Source of the DNA: JACKFE01 sp050248735
Lineage (GTDB): Bacteria; Nitrospirota; Nitrospiria; Nitrospirales; UBA8639
DNA length: 64,000 bases
Assembly: GCA_050248735.1 (NCBI GenBank)
Contig: JBFWRU010000003.1
Coordinates: forward strand, 124,001-188,000
Direction of reading: 5' to 3'
The translations under genes and the position numbers were made by a program. Shown here in pieces: positions 63,610 through 64,000 of this stretch. The notes under the pieces were generated by a model that ran no database searches, was not told where the DNA came from, and worked only from the letters and a program-made list of their open reading frames with translations. Position 1 is the first letter of the stretch, and each line of letters starts with the position of its first letter.

Positions 63610-64000
63610 CTAATCCAGGGAGGGCGCTCGTCCCTGTCGCGCGATACTCAGTAATATCCCAATGGCCAACATGGTCGTGAGCAACGAAGAACCCCCGTAG
63701 CTAACCAATGGCAGGGTCAATCCTTTGGTTGGTAACATCCCACATACCACCCCGACATTGATCAAGGCTTGCAAACCCACCAACAACGTAATGCCCAGAG
63801 CCAGATACCGGCCGAATAAATCCGGAGCCAACGCGGCCACCCGAAATCCCTTAAACACCAAAATGGCAAATAACGCCAATAATCCCGAGGTGCCCATCAG
63901 GCCAAGCTCTTCTCCCACTAGGGCAAAGACAAAATCCGTATGCCCTTCTGGCAGATATAATAACTTTTGTTGGCCCTGTCCCAAGCCCACGCCGAACAGC
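63610..64000 (-). CDS. ftsW: Cell division protein FtsW, C-terminal part (cut by window edge)
   Basis: SEDS-family glycosyltransferase working with FtsI at the septum. Only about 130 C-terminal residues are in the window; the frame is open at the right edge. LGQGQQKLLYLPEGHTDFVF, the membrane helices and CGMLPTKGLTLPLVSYGGSS are diagnostic. FtsW rather than RodA is favoured by its position before murG. Confidence 0.95.
   Translation of the reverse strand, partial: LFGVGLGQGQQKLLYLPEGHTDFVFALVGEELGLMGTSGLLALFAILVFKGFRVAALAPDLFGRYLALGITLLVGLQALINVGVVCGMLPTKGLTLPLVSYGGSSLLTTMLAIGILLSIARQGRAPSLD

Noticed and set aside
1..64000. CRISPR arrays, insertion sequences, prophage or integration sites
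   Set aside because: No regularly spaced repeats, transposase or integrase frames, or terminal inverted repeats were found; the window is almost entirely core housekeeping genes.

Overview
The window is a bacterial chromosome segment of moderate GC. It is packed with housekeeping genes, nearly all on the minus strand. Several traits point to the Nitrospirota, most likely a Nitrospira-like nitrite oxidiser. They include a Pup/UBact-type ubiquitin-like modifier with a C-terminal Gly-Gly-Glu, a protein made of tandem PCP_red domains, a FabL-type enoyl-ACP reductase inside the fab cluster, a Thermotoga-type DAHP synthase and a Gram-negative dcw cluster. The genus is inferred from gene content and protein character; no 16S gene or nitrogen-oxidation gene is present to prove it.

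Layout by position. 1-6937: tRNA-Tyr, tRNA-Gly, tRNA-Thr, tuf, rpmG, tRNA-Trp, secE, nusG, rplK, rplA, rplJ, rplL and rpoB (rpoB runs off the left edge), all read leftwards. 7339-14107: accessory housekeeping, with a DUF192 protein, a RelA/SpoT homologue, the Pup-like gene, tRNA-Val, a TPR lipoprotein candidate, an RNase H with a viroplasmin domain, the four-fold PCP_red protein and a HU/IHF protein. 14199-23869: sppA, rpsA, plsC, cmk and the aromatic amino-acid run pheA-hisC-aroF-tyrA-aroA. 24341-27676: a large hybrid sensor kinase followed upstream by an 800-base non-coding stretch that holds a decayed gene. 28487-31995: panB-folD, then a divergent pair coding for an NHL-type propeller and a Cys-rich protein. 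32033-44198: ppiA, rnc, the fatty-acid cluster (fabF, acpP, fabG, fabD, fabL-like, fabH, plsX), rpmF, a YceD-family gene, rpsR-ssb-rpsF, pth, rplY and prs. 44401-50108: ispE, type IV pilus or type II secretion ATPases and platform protein, and pgsA. 50297-52959: a small unknown gene, a membrane ABM-domain protein and a serine hydrolase. 52983-64000: division and cell wall cluster, reading divIVA, yggT, yggS, pgeF, ftsZ, ftsA, ftsQ, ddl, murB, murC, murG and ftsW (partial).

The most notable observations are these. (1) rplJ and rplL form one uninterrupted reading frame, so L10 is fused to L7/L12, with a strong internal ribosome binding site at the L12 start. (2) A lone Pup/UBact-like gene lies away from any proteasome or ligase gene. 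(3) EF-Tu has a rewritten, longer switch I and a base composition unlike its neighbours. (4) A stand-alone protein consists of four PCP_red domains in what looks like a non-phototroph. (5) The remains of a carboxypeptidase-regulatory-like gene sit between the hybrid kinase and panB. All coordinates come from reading the sequence; no database search was possible.
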